DNA of 64,000 bases, taken from positions 15,630 through 79,629 of the forward strand of contig CBDUTO010000004.1 in NCBI GenBank assembly GCA_965370315.1, read 5' to 3'. This DNA comes from 1-14-2-50-31-20 sp965370315. Lineage in GTDB: Bacteria > Bacteroidota > Ignavibacteria > Ignavibacteriales > Melioribacteraceae. A model generated the notes under the pieces. It was not told the origin of the DNA. It ran no database searches and saw nothing but the letters and a program-made list of their open reading frames with translations. Positions 17,216-24,651 of the stretch are shown in pieces. A program made the translations under genes and the position numbers. How positions within the stretch are numbered: the first letter of the stretch is position 1; each line of letters begins with the position of its first letter.

Positions 17216-18079
17216 TTATGCAATTATTTTTTCAATTGGTAATACTAGAATTCCTTCTGCACCTGTACTTTTTAAATTTTCAATTTTCCCCCAAAAATCA
17301 TCTTCACCTATTACTGTGTGAACTGAGCTCCATCCTTCCAAAGCTAGTGGCATTACTGTTGGACTTTTTGCTCCAGGAAGCATTTCAATTATTTCAGCAA
17401 TAGCTTCATTGGGTGCATTCAACAGAATATATTTATTATTCTTTGCTTTGTTAACTGCACGAGTTCTAAATAGTATTTGTTCTAATAATTCTTTCTTAGC
17501 AACCGAAAGGTTTTTATTCGCAACTAGAACAGCTTCAGATTTTAGAACCGTCTCAACTTCTCTTAATCCATTACTCTTTAGTGTACTACCTGTGCTTACA
17601 ATATCAAAAATTGCATCGGCTAAATTAATATTTGGAGTAATTTCAACAGATCCACTTATATAGTGAACGTTAGCAACTACATTGTTCTTCGATAAATAAT
17701 TTTTAAGAATTTTTGGATATGATGTTGCAATATTTTTTCCATCCAAATCTTTTACCGAATTAAACTCATTTCCTTTTGGAATTGCAAGGGACATCCTACA
17801 TTTTCCAAATCCTAATTTTTCAATAACATCAAGTTTTTTTTCTGATTCGAGAATCACATTCTCGCCTACAATTCCAATATCTGCAACTCCATCTTGTACA
17901 TATTCTGGAATATCATCATCACGTATAAATAAAAGCTCCAAATCATAATTCTGTGCTTTAATTAATAATTGCTGCGAATAGTTGTCAATTCTAATTCCAG
18001 CCGCTTTTAGTAACTCCAGCGATTTATCCGCAAGTCGCCCCTTTTTCTGAATTGCTAATCTTAAAATATTCGATTCCAT
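17216..18079 (-). CDS. hisG: ATP phosphoribosyltransferase, long form
   Basis: The 287-residue enzyme condenses ATP with PRPP, the committed first step. It starts with LRLAIQKKGRLADKSLELL and has DVADIGIVGEN-like and DIVSTGSTLKSNGLREVE (PRPP-binding) motifs. The C-terminal 75 residues (NAPNEAIAEIIEMLPGAKSPTVMPL) are the ACT-like regulatory domain of the long HisG form, so it needs no HisZ and should be feedback-inhibited by histidine. It is the first structural gene of the his operon, directly after the attenuator. Confidence 0.96.
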   Translation of the reverse strand: MESNILRLAIQKKGRLADKSLELLKAAGIRIDNYSQQLLIKAQNYDLELLFIRDDDIPEYVQDGVADIGIVGENVILESEKKLDVIEKLGFGKCRMSLAIPKGNEFNSVKDLDGKNIATSYPKILKNYLSKNNVVANVHYISGSVEITPNINLADAIFDIVSTGSTLKSNGLREVETVLKSEAVLVANKNLSVAKKELLEQILFRTRAVNKAKNNKYILLNAPNEAIAEIIEMLPGAKSPTVMPLALEGWSSVHTVIGEDDFWGKIENLKSTGAEGILVLPIEKIIA

Positions 18080-18102
18080 TTTTCTTCTCCTTTAAAAACA
18101 AA

Positions 18103-18125
18103 AAACCCCGAAAATATCGGGGTTT
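18103..18125 (-). terminator. his attenuator terminator with overlapping antiterminator arm
   Basis: On the minus strand AAACCCCGA (18125-18117) pairs with TCGGGGTTT (18111-18103) in a 9-bp stem with a 5-base loop, followed by a T-rich run. It is a good intrinsic terminator about 25 bp before hisG. Its left arm can instead pair, with one bulge, with AATCGGGGTTAAAT at the end of the leader peptide gene (18168-18155). The two structures are mutually exclusive, as required for attenuation. Confidence 0.85.
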
Positions 18126-18157
18126 AAATTTTATCAATTATTTGTAAATATCTATAT

Positions 18158-18229
18158 TTAACCCCGATTCATTATCACTCTATGATGATGACCTGAGTTA
18201 ATTAATAATATGTTATTTTCTTTTTTCAT
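18158..18229 (-). CDS. hisL: his operon leader peptide, 23 aa with three consecutive histidines
   Basis: ATG at 18229 opens a 23-residue frame, MKKENNILLINSGHHHRVIM followed by NRG and TAA. Three tandem CAT codons lie at residues 14-16. A ribosome stalled there for lack of histidyl-tRNA would leave the CGGGGTT segment free to pair with the terminator's left arm and let transcription into hisG continue. A ribosome reaching the stop codon, which overlaps that segment, would block this pairing and let the terminator form. A consensus promoter lies just upstream with only about 8 nt of leader. No ribosome site is evident. Confidence 0.85.
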   Translation of the reverse strand: MKKENNILLINSGHHHRVIMNRG

Positions 18230-18243
18230 AATTTTGTTAAGCA

Positions 18244-18272
18244 ATTATAGATGTATTTAATTTAGAAAGCAA
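18244..18272 (-). promoter_or_regulatory. his operon promoter
   Basis: On the minus strand the -35 TTGCTT (18272-18267), 17-bp spacer and -10 TATAAT (18249-18244) form a near-consensus sigma-70 promoter. Transcription would start near 18237, about 8 nt before the leader-peptide ATG. Confidence 0.75.
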
Positions 18273-18300
18273 ATATTATTAATTCTACAGAATCTCGCTT

Positions 18301-18375
18301 TGCATATTTATGCAATAATATTTTCCTATGCTGCATACTTATGCGCTATAGGAGCAAATACTGCAATAATATCCA
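18301..18375 (+). promoter_or_regulatory. Two strong ARG-box-like sites and one weak one
   Basis: TGCATATTTATGCA (18301-18314) matches the ArgR/AhrC operator consensus TGMATWWWWATKCA exactly. TGCATACTTATGCG (18332-18345) differs at two positions, and TGCAATAATATCCA (18362-18375) also at two. The sites start at 18301, 18332 and 18362, i.e. 30-31 bp apart, about three helical turns, placing them on one face of the DNA. The middle site also sits in a 30-bp imperfect palindrome bounded by TCCTAT and ATAGGA (18324-18353). They lie between the his and arg promoters, and argR is in the arg operon. Confidence 0.65.
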
Positions 18376-18383
18376 ACATGGTG

Positions 18384-18412
18384 TTGACAAATTATTCTAA
18401 ACCAGTTACGTT
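18384..18412 (+). promoter_or_regulatory. arg operon promoter
   Basis: -35 TTGACA (18384-18389), a 17-bp spacer and -10 TACGTT (18407-18412). The ATG of the proposed arginine leader peptide at 18420 is 7 bp beyond the -10, so the transcript probably starts at that ATG. CATGGTG (18378-18384) and CACCATG (18416-18422) are inverted repeats framing the promoter. The weak third ARG-box-like site abuts its upstream edge. Confidence 0.6.
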
Positions 18413-18419
18413 TAGCACC

Positions 18420-18500
18420 ATGATTATAAATCACTTACATATTATCATTTCTATTAGCTCACGCGAGCTACCTATTCGTCGTCGCCCCCGTCTGGGGTAA
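18420..18500 (+). CDS. Putative arg operon leader peptide, 26 aa with an RRRPR run
   Basis: ATG 18420 opens a 26-residue frame beginning MIINHLHIIISISSRELPIR and continuing RRPRLG before TAA. Six Arg codons, four of them in the cluster RRRPR (CGT CGT CGC CCC CGT), fall near the end, just before argC. The last codons form CCCC-GTCT-GGGG, a short GC hairpin ending at the stop codon; an earlier hairpin TAGCTC-ACGC-GAGCTA lies at 18455-18470. By analogy with the his leader across the divergent region, arginine starvation would stall ribosomes over the GC hairpin. A classical U-tract is missing after the hairpin, so the mechanism (attenuation, pausing or other) is uncertain. Confidence 0.5.
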   Translation: MIINHLHIIISISSRELPIRRRPRLG

Positions 18501-18569
18501 TAATAATCTATTTATATATTTTAAGTAGAACATACTAAGCAAAACAATTACAATTTAAAAGGATTACAA

Positions 18570-19589
18570 ATGATTTCTGTAGGAATCATCGGTGGAACTG
18601 GTTACACCGGAAAATATTTATTAGAGTTTATCAAACAGCACGAAATGATTGCAGACTACACTATTTATGCAAATAGAAGTGCTGGCACCAAATTGTTAGA
18701 TATATTTCCAGAATTATTAGGACTAATTGATAACCAAGTAATTCAATCGGTTGATAATCTTTCCTACTCACACGATTTATATTTTGTTGCGCTACCTCAC
18801 GGTGAATCGCTAAAATATATTCCAACCCTTTTGGATAAGAATATTAAAGTAATTGATTTGGGCGGAGACTTCAGACTTGATGATAAAGAGCTTTACAATG
18901 AGTGGTATGGATTTGAACATACTTACGACAATTTACTTTCTTCAAAAATTTACGGTTTGGCAGATGTTAAAAATAGTTTGATTCACGGTTCAACCTTTAT
19001 TTCAAATCCGGGATGTTATCCTACATCAATTCAATTGGCTCTTATTCCATTAATAAAAAATTATGCTTCTAATATTATTAGTATTAGTTCTGTTTCATAT
19101 TCTGGCACAAGTGGTGCGGGTAAATCAGCTAAAACTGAATTGCTTCTTTCTGAACTTGATGGAAATGTAAAAGCATATAATATTAATAAGCATAGACACG
19201 AACCAGAAATTAAACAAGAGTTAGCAAAGTTTGGAATGAAATCTCCATTTGCATTTACAACACATCTGCTTCCAATTGCACGTGGAATTTATTCAACATC
19301 AACTATTCATTTAGATTCTGTAATTGCAGAAGATGATATTAAGGAAATATATTTAAACGAATATGATAATTCTAAATTTGTAAGAATGCGAAATACTCCA
19401 CCCGAATTAAAATGGGTTATAAATACAAACTTCTGCGATATTAATATATCAGCAAAAGATAAAACAGTTGTAATTACATCAACAATAGATAACTTAATTA
19501 AAGGTGCATCCGGACAAGCAATTCAGAATATGAACAAAATGTTTGGATGGAATGAAACTTTAGGAATTTTAAAACAAAAAGCTAATTAG
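18570..19589 (+). CDS. argC: N-acetyl-gamma-glutamyl-phosphate reductase
   Basis: The 339-residue NADPH enzyme reduces N-acetylglutamyl phosphate to the semialdehyde in arginine synthesis. It has the N-terminal Rossmann motif IIGGTGYTGKYLL, the active-site Cys in SNPGCYPTSIQLAL, SYSGTSGAGKSAK, and the catalytic His region KHRHEPEI. AAAAGGAT precedes the ATG as ribosome site. It is the first gene of the arg operon, 69 bp after the proposed leader peptide. Confidence 0.96.
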   Translation: MISVGIIGGTGYTGKYLLEFIKQHEMIADYTIYANRSAGTKLLDIFPELLGLIDNQVIQSVDNLSYSHDLYFVALPHGESLKYIPTLLDKNIKVIDLGGDFRLDDKELYNEWYGFEHTYDNLLSSKIYGLADVKNSLIHGSTFISNPGCYPTSIQLALIPLIKNYASNIISISSVSYSGTSGAGKSAKTELLLSELDGNVKAYNINKHRHEPEIKQELAKFGMKSPFAFTTHLLPIARGIYSTSTIHLDSVIAEDDIKEIYLNEYDNSKFVRMRNTPPELKWVINTNFCDINISAKDKTVVITSTIDNLIKGASGQAIQNMNKMFGWNETLGILKQKAN

Positions 19590-19597
19590 GAAATTAA

Positions 19598-20803
19598 ATG
19601 TTCACATTTATCGAAAACGGTTCAGTAACATCAGTCAATGGAATCAAAGCCACAGGCATCCATGCTGGTTTAAAAAGAAAAAGAAAAGATTTAGCTTTAA
19701 TCGTTTCTGATGTGCCGTGTAACGTAGCAGGGACATTTACGTTAAATAAAGTTAAGGCTGCACCACTATTAGTTTCTCAAGAACTTATTAACAAAGGCGG
19801 AAAAGTGAGTGCAATTCTAGTTAATTCAGGAAATGCAAATGCTTGTACTGGCGATAGAGGTTTTACAGATGCTCTAGAATCTCAAAAGTATTGTGCTGAT
19901 GTATTAGGGCTTCAACAAGATGAAGTAGTTATAAGTTCAACTGGCGTAATTGGCGAATATATGCCAATGCATATTCTTAAGACTGGAATTAAAGCAATAG
20001 CAGAGCAACTAACAGAAGATGGGGGCGTAAAAGCAGCCAAAGCTATAATGACTACAGATTTAGTGGAAAAATCATTTGCTGTAAAAGTTCAACTCACTTC
20101 TGGCGAAATTACAATTGGCGGAATTGCAAAAGGAAGCGGAATGATTATGCCTAACATGGCTACAATGCTCTCATTTATTACAACAGATGCTGATATTGAG
20201 GCTACATTTCTTAAAAAACTATTATTGAAGAGTGTGCAAAACTCCTTCAACAAAATATCGGTGGATGGCGATACAAGCACAAATGATATGGTCATTCTTA
20301 TGGCAAATGGAATGTCCAAAATAGCGATTGAAGAGAATAGTAGTGATGAAAATTTATTTCTCGAAGCACTTAAAGCAATTACAATTGAAATGGCAAAAAT
20401 GATTGTTGTAGATGGTGAAGGTGCATCAAAACTTGTAACTGTTGCCATTACTGGGTGCAACGACAATGAGGATGCTAATATTATTGCAAAAACTATTTCA
20501 AACTCTCCACTTGTTAAAACTGCTATTTACGGGAGTGATGCCAATTGGGGTAGAATACTAGCTGCTGTTGGTAGAAGCGGAGTTGAATTAGATCCATCGC
20601 TTGTGGAAATTAAATTTGATGACATGTTAATACTCGGGAAGGATTATAAGCATAATTTTGATGAAGAGGACGCAACAAATATATTATCTAAAGATGAAAT
20701 TACAATTTCTGTAAACCTAAATGCTGGCACAGGTAAATCAACTTGGTGGACATGTGATTTTACAGAAAAATATATTGAAATTAATGCATCATATAGAACA
20801 TAA
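19598..20803 (+). CDS. argJ: Bifunctional ornithine acetyltransferase / N-acetylglutamate synthase
   Basis: The 401-residue protein transfers acetyl from N-acetylornithine to glutamate, closing the acetyl cycle; many ArgJ also make N-acetylglutamate from acetyl-CoA. It is made as a precursor that splits itself before the catalytic Thr in MPNMATMLSF. Also visible are GIKATGIHAGLKRKRKDLAL, VNSGNANACTG and the KISVDGDTSTND segment. The presence of ArgJ implies the cyclic pathway with free ornithine as product. It starts 8 bp after argC. Confidence 0.96.
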   Translation: MFTFIENGSVTSVNGIKATGIHAGLKRKRKDLALIVSDVPCNVAGTFTLNKVKAAPLLVSQELINKGGKVSAILVNSGNANACTGDRGFTDALESQKYCADVLGLQQDEVVISSTGVIGEYMPMHILKTGIKAIAEQLTEDGGVKAAKAIMTTDLVEKSFAVKVQLTSGEITIGGIAKGSGMIMPNMATMLSFITTDADIEATFLKKLLLKSVQNSFNKISVDGDTSTNDMVILMANGMSKIAIEENSSDENLFLEALKAITIEMAKMIVVDGEGASKLVTVAITGCNDNEDANIIAKTISNSPLVKTAIYGSDANWGRILAAVGRSGVELDPSLVEIKFDDMLILGKDYKHNFDEEDATNILSKDEITISVNLNAGTGKSTWWTCDFTEKYIEINASYRT

Positions 20804-20824
20804 ATTTTAGCAAGAGGAAACAAG

Positions 20825-21616
20825 ATGAAAACTGTAGTATTAAAATTAAGTGGTAAAGCTCTAAATGAATTTACAACTAATACTCATTACATAAATATGA
20901 TGAATGAGTTAAATGATAATTACGATGGTGTTGTTATTGTTCACGGTGCTGGGAAAATGATCAGCGAGTGGTCGTCTGCTATGAATCTGGCTTCTTCGTT
21001 TGTTAATGGACATAGAAAAACTACAAAAGATATAATGGATGTCGTTTCAGCTGTTCAAGGTGGATTAACAAATTCTACTGTTACAAGCTTCCTGAATGCC
21101 AAAGGATTTGAAGCAACTGGTTTAAATGGAATTGATAGAAATTTATTTGTCGCTGAATATCTTGATGAAGCCCTTGGTTTTGTTGGAGTTCCAAAGTTAA
21201 ATGGAAATGTGGATTGGATAAATGATTTAATGATTAAAAATATAATTCCTGTTTACTCCTCTGTTTGCAGAGATGTTGATGGAAATTTAATGAATGTAAA
21301 TGCAGATTTGTTTGCAAAGGAATTAGCAATTGCACTCTCTGCAGATACTGTTCTTTTTGTCTCGGATGTTGAAGCTGTGAAAATTGAAGGAACTAACATG
21401 CAAGAACTATCGGAACTCGATATAGTTTCTGGAATTGCAAACGGACACATTACGGATGGAATGATTCCAAAATTGGAGAGCAGCATGGATTTATTAAAAA
21501 ATAATATTAAGAAAGTATGGATAGGAAATAATCCGACAAAATTAAAATTTGATTCTGCTCCATTAAATGATATGGGCGGAACATGGATTGTTGAATCAAA
21601 AAGAGTGGCTGTATAA
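20825..21616 (+). CDS. argB: Acetylglutamate kinase
   Basis: The 263-residue amino-acid-kinase-fold enzyme phosphorylates N-acetylglutamate. Motifs: VVLKLSGKAL at the N-terminus, VVIVHGAGKMISEW substrate loop, NGHRKTTKDIMDVVSAVQGG, VNADLFAKELAIAL, LLFVSDVEAV-like segment and GHITDGMIPKLESSMDLL near the end. It lacks the long N-terminal helix of arginine-inhibited hexameric forms, so it may not be the feedback-controlled step. GAGGAAAC precedes the ATG; the stop overlaps the argD start by one base. Confidence 0.94.
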   Translation: MKTVVLKLSGKALNEFTTNTHYINMMNELNDNYDGVVIVHGAGKMISEWSSAMNLASSFVNGHRKTTKDIMDVVSAVQGGLTNSTVTSFLNAKGFEATGLNGIDRNLFVAEYLDEALGFVGVPKLNGNVDWINDLMIKNIIPVYSSVCRDVDGNLMNVNADLFAKELAIALSADTVLFVSDVEAVKIEGTNMQELSELDIVSGIANGHITDGMIPKLESSMDLLKNNIKKVWIGNNPTKLKFDSAPLNDMGGTWIVESKRVAV

Positions 21617-22797
21617 TGAAAAGTGCATTGCTTCAAAATTATTCGCGTTACCCTGTAGAATTTGTAGAAGGCGAAGGGAGCAAACTCTATGATAAGAATG
21701 GGAAAGAGTATCTCGATTTTCTTTCTGGTATTGCTGTTACTGGCTTTGGACATCAGCATAATGAAACAACAAATGCTGCTAATGAACAATTGCACAAATT
21801 ATGGCATGTTTCAAATTTATTTAAATCAACTCCACAAGAAGAACTTGCAAAAAAGCTTACAACTTCAACTGGAATGGATTCTGTTTTCTTTTGTAATTCT
21901 GGAACCGAAGCAAATGAAGCTGCTATTAAATTTGCTAGAAAGTGGGGTGTTGATAGAAACACAATAATTGCTACAAATGGAAGTTTCCACGGTAGAACAA
22001 TGGGTAGCCTTTCAGCAACTGGACAAAGTACTTTATGGAATGGGTTTACACCAATGCTTCCTGGATTTACATTTGTTGATTTTAATAATCTTGAACAAAT
22101 AAATAGCAGCATTGATGAAAACACATGTGCTATAATGGTTGAACCTATACAGGGAGAAAGTGGCGTTATTGTTCCAGATGAAAACTATTTAATAGGTTTA
22201 AGAAATATCTGCGATGACAATAATTTATTGTTGATTCTAGATGAAGTTCAGACCGGCATTGGGAGAACTGGAAAATTATTTGCTCATCAATACTTTAATA
22301 TTATTCCAGATATTCTAACATCTGCAAAAGGACTGGCAAACGGATTGCCACTTGGAGCCACTATCTGTTCAGAAAAAGTATCCACTGCTATTAAACCAGG
22401 CGATCATGGTTCAACTTTTGGTGGAAATCCCATTGCGGTTGCAGCAGCAAACAAAGTAATTGATTTGTTATCTGTACAGCAATTAAAATTGATAAAAAAT
22501 AGTGGGAAGCATATTAAGGAATTAATCTCAAATATTGATAATTCTTTAATATTAAGCTCACGAGGAAAGGGATTAATGATCGGAGTTGAATTTGAAAAAC
22601 CAATTGCTAAAACTGTTGCTAAAGCCTTATTAAATAGGGGTATAGTTGTTGGTAACTCGGGAGATACGGTTTTAAGACTACTTCCACCATTTATTATAAC
22701 AAATGAAGATATCCAATATTTTGTAAAAATATTCGCTTCTGTACTCGAAATAGTTTCTTTTTCAAGTGGAAGTTCGGATATTGTCAACATAAATTAA
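21616..22797 (+). CDS. argD: Acetylornithine aminotransferase
   Basis: The 393-residue class III PLP aminotransferase converts N-acetylglutamate semialdehyde to N-acetylornithine. Visible: NSGTEANEAAIKFARKW, GSFHGRTMGSLSATGQ, EPIQGESGV, LILDEVQTGIGRTG, and the PLP-lysine in LTSAKGLANGLPLGA, then GDHGSTFGGNPIAVAAA. Its ATG overlaps the argB stop (TAATG), so translation is coupled. Confidence 0.95.
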   Translation: MKSALLQNYSRYPVEFVEGEGSKLYDKNGKEYLDFLSGIAVTGFGHQHNETTNAANEQLHKLWHVSNLFKSTPQEELAKKLTTSTGMDSVFFCNSGTEANEAAIKFARKWGVDRNTIIATNGSFHGRTMGSLSATGQSTLWNGFTPMLPGFTFVDFNNLEQINSSIDENTCAIMVEPIQGESGVIVPDENYLIGLRNICDDNNLLLILDEVQTGIGRTGKLFAHQYFNIIPDILTSAKGLANGLPLGATICSEKVSTAIKPGDHGSTFGGNPIAVAAANKVIDLLSVQQLKLIKNSGKHIKELISNIDNSLILSSRGKGLMIGVEFEKPIAKTVAKALLNRGIVVGNSGDTVLRLLPPFIITNEDIQYFVKIFASVLEIVSFSSGSSDIVNIN

Positions 22798-22814
22798 ATT
22801 AATTGGAGGTTGGC

Positions 22815-23270
22815 ATGTCAGCAAAATCAAAAAGACAAAGTTTTATCAAAGATTTACTAAACACAAAAATTATTGGTAGTCAAGAAGAGCTTGCGAGACT
22901 ACTATTTAAAAAAGAAGTTTCTGCAACTCAAGCTACGTTAAGTCGTGATTTTGCAGAGCTTGGAGTTGTAAGAACAATCACTGAAAATGGAATTAGGTAT
23001 ATCCTAAACAGTGATGAGGCTGGAAAACAAATTAGCAAATTAGTTAGCTACGAAATTATTTCAATTGAGAATAACGAGAGCTTGATTGTTCTTAGAACTC
23101 TTGCTGGAAGGGCACAAGGAGTAGCTCACTTTATTGATAGATTAAACAAGCAAGAGATTCTCGGCACTGTTGGAGGGGATGACACTGTTCTCGTTATTCC
23201 AGATAGAGCAAAGAATATTCCGATAGTTATTAGAATGATTAAAAATATGATTACAAAAACACATTATTAA
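22815..23270 (+). CDS. argR: Arginine repressor
   Basis: With the ATG at 22815, which has a GGAGG site 5-9 bp upstream, the protein has 151 residues; an upstream in-frame TTG is less likely. The N-terminal winged helix (SKRQSFIKDLLNTKIIGSQEELARLL, ATQATLSRDFAELGVV) binds ARG boxes. The C-terminal hexamerisation domain shows GRAQGVAHFIDRL and EILGTVGGDDTVLVIP, whose GTxxGDDT motif contacts arginine. It lies inside the operon it should control; candidate sites are at 18301-18375. Confidence 0.95.
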   Translation: MSAKSKRQSFIKDLLNTKIIGSQEELARLLFKKEVSATQATLSRDFAELGVVRTITENGIRYILNSDEAGKQISKLVSYEIISIENNESLIVLRTLAGRAQGVAHFIDRLNKQEILGTVGGDDTVLVIPDRAKNIPIVIRMIKNMITKTHY

Positions 23271-23306
23271 ATGAGTCCGCTTAACGTGGACTTGAAGGAG
23301 AAAATT

Positions 23307-24506
23307 ATGAATCCGAAAAAAATTGTTGTTGCATATTCTGGTGGATTAGACACGTCAGTAATGGTAAAATGGTTAAGCGATAAGTATGATGCTGAAATTA
23401 TTGCTGTTACTGGAGACCTAGGTCAAAAAAGTGAGCTAGTTGGATTAGAAGAAAAAGCAATAAAAACCGGTGCATCAAAAGTTCACGTTATTGATTTAAA
23501 AGAAGAATTTATTAAAGAGTATGCTTTTAGTGCACTTAAAGCTGGAGCGCTTTACGAAAACGAATATCCAATGGGTTGCTCAATTGGAAGACCGCTACTA
23601 GCTAAAATGCTCGTGGATGTTGCACTAAAAGAAGGTGCCGATACTATTGTGCATGGAGCTACTGGTAAAGGAAACGATCAAGTAAGATTTGAAGTAGGCA
23701 TTCAAGCTCTTGCTCCACATTTAAATATTTTGGCACCATTAAGAACATGGGAGTTTAAAACTAGAGAACAAGAAATTGAATATGCTAAAGAACATAACAT
23801 TCCTGTTCAAGCAACGAAAGATTCACCTTATTCAATTGATGAAAATCTTTTTGGAATTTCGGTTGAGTGCGGCATTTTGGAAGATCCTACTGTGGCACCG
23901 CCAGCAGATGCATATCAAATTACAACTGATCCTAAAGATGCTCCAGACGAAGCAGAGACAGTTGTAATTTCGTTTGAGAAAGGAATTCCAGTTGCATTAA
24001 ATGGAGTTACAAAACCACCTGTTGACTTAGTAGTTGAGCTTAATGATCTTGGTTCTAAACATGGAATTGGCAGATTAGATATTATTGAAAATAGAGTTGT
24101 TGGAATAAAATCCAGAGAAATTTATGAAGCTCCGGCAGCAACTATTTTACATAAGGCACATCATGAGTTAGAAAAGTTAGTGATGGATAAGGATACATTC
24201 AGATATAAACAAGGTGTTTCAAACCAAGTAGCAAATATGATTTATGACGGATTATGGTTTACTCCTTTATTTAAATCTCTTATGGCTTTTGTCGATTCAA
24301 CTCAAGAATATATTTCTGGAAATATTAAAGTTGAGCTTTATAAAGGAACTCTAAAAATCTTATCAAGAGACTCTGAATTTACTCTTTACAATGAAGAATT
24401 AGCGACATACTCAGATGGAGATAAATTTGATCATGGTTCGTCTATTGGATTTATTCATCTTTATGGATTACCATTTAAAACATTAAGTGAAGTTAGAAAT
24501 AAATAG
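23307..24506 (+). CDS. argG: Argininosuccinate synthase
   Basis: With the start at ATG 23307, behind an AAGGAG site at 23295-23300, the enzyme has 399 residues, the usual length; twelve extra in-frame residues upstream look untranslated. It joins citrulline and aspartate using ATP. Motifs: IVVAYSGGLDTSVMVKWL (PP-loop), GCSIGRPLLAKMLVD, ATGKGNDQVRFE and DSPYSIDENLFGISVECG. The 36 bp between argR and argG contain a small AGTCC/GGACT hairpin. Confidence 0.96.
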   Translation: MNPKKIVVAYSGGLDTSVMVKWLSDKYDAEIIAVTGDLGQKSELVGLEEKAIKTGASKVHVIDLKEEFIKEYAFSALKAGALYENEYPMGCSIGRPLLAKMLVDVALKEGADTIVHGATGKGNDQVRFEVGIQALAPHLNILAPLRTWEFKTREQEIEYAKEHNIPVQATKDSPYSIDENLFGISVECGILEDPTVAPPADAYQITTDPKDAPDEAETVVISFEKGIPVALNGVTKPPVDLVVELNDLGSKHGIGRLDIIENRVVGIKSREIYEAPAATILHKAHHELEKLVMDKDTFRYKQGVSNQVANMIYDGLWFTPLFKSLMAFVDSTQEYISGNIKVELYKGTLKILSRDSEFTLYNEELATYSDGDKFDHGSSIGFIHLYGLPFKTLSEVRNK

Positions 24507-24550
24507 AATTAGTTATAAAATTTTAGAAGTATATTGTTATTTTGCACGGA

Positions 24551-24612
24551 TGTGAGAAATTTTTTGAAGCACACAAGATTTCTCACCCAAAACAAGGGTT
24601 CGAAATGACATG
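24551..24612. repeat. Repeat element between argG and argH
   Basis: TGTGAGAAATTTTTTGAAGC, then AAGATTTCTCACCC, then GGGTTCGAAATGACATG. TGAGAAAT and ATTTCTCA are inverted arms. The right half (AGATTTCTCACC, then GGTTCGAAATGACATG) recurs almost unchanged at 60617-60651. The element splits two arg genes and leaves a 145-bp gap. Confidence 0.6.
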
Positions 24613-24651
24613 TCTTTCTTTTTCTTTTCATAATTTTAAGGACACACAAAC

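Noticed and set aside
18300..18419. Upstream in-frame extension of the arginine leader peptide from TTG 18300
   Set aside because: It would start in an ARG box and run through the -35/-10 region, so it is not on the proposed transcript; ATG 18420 is the plausible start.
20089..20466. Antisense frames within argJ and other arg genes (also 21253-21795 and 22404-22790)
   Set aside because: They lie opposite conserved enzymes, lack ribosome sites and match no family.
22803..22814. TTG start of argR four codons upstream
   Set aside because: The GGAGG ribosome site overlaps this TTG region, so ATG 22815 is the start.
23271..23306. ATG at 23271 as argG start
   Set aside because: No ribosome site; AAGGAG precedes ATG 23307, which also gives the normal family N-terminus.
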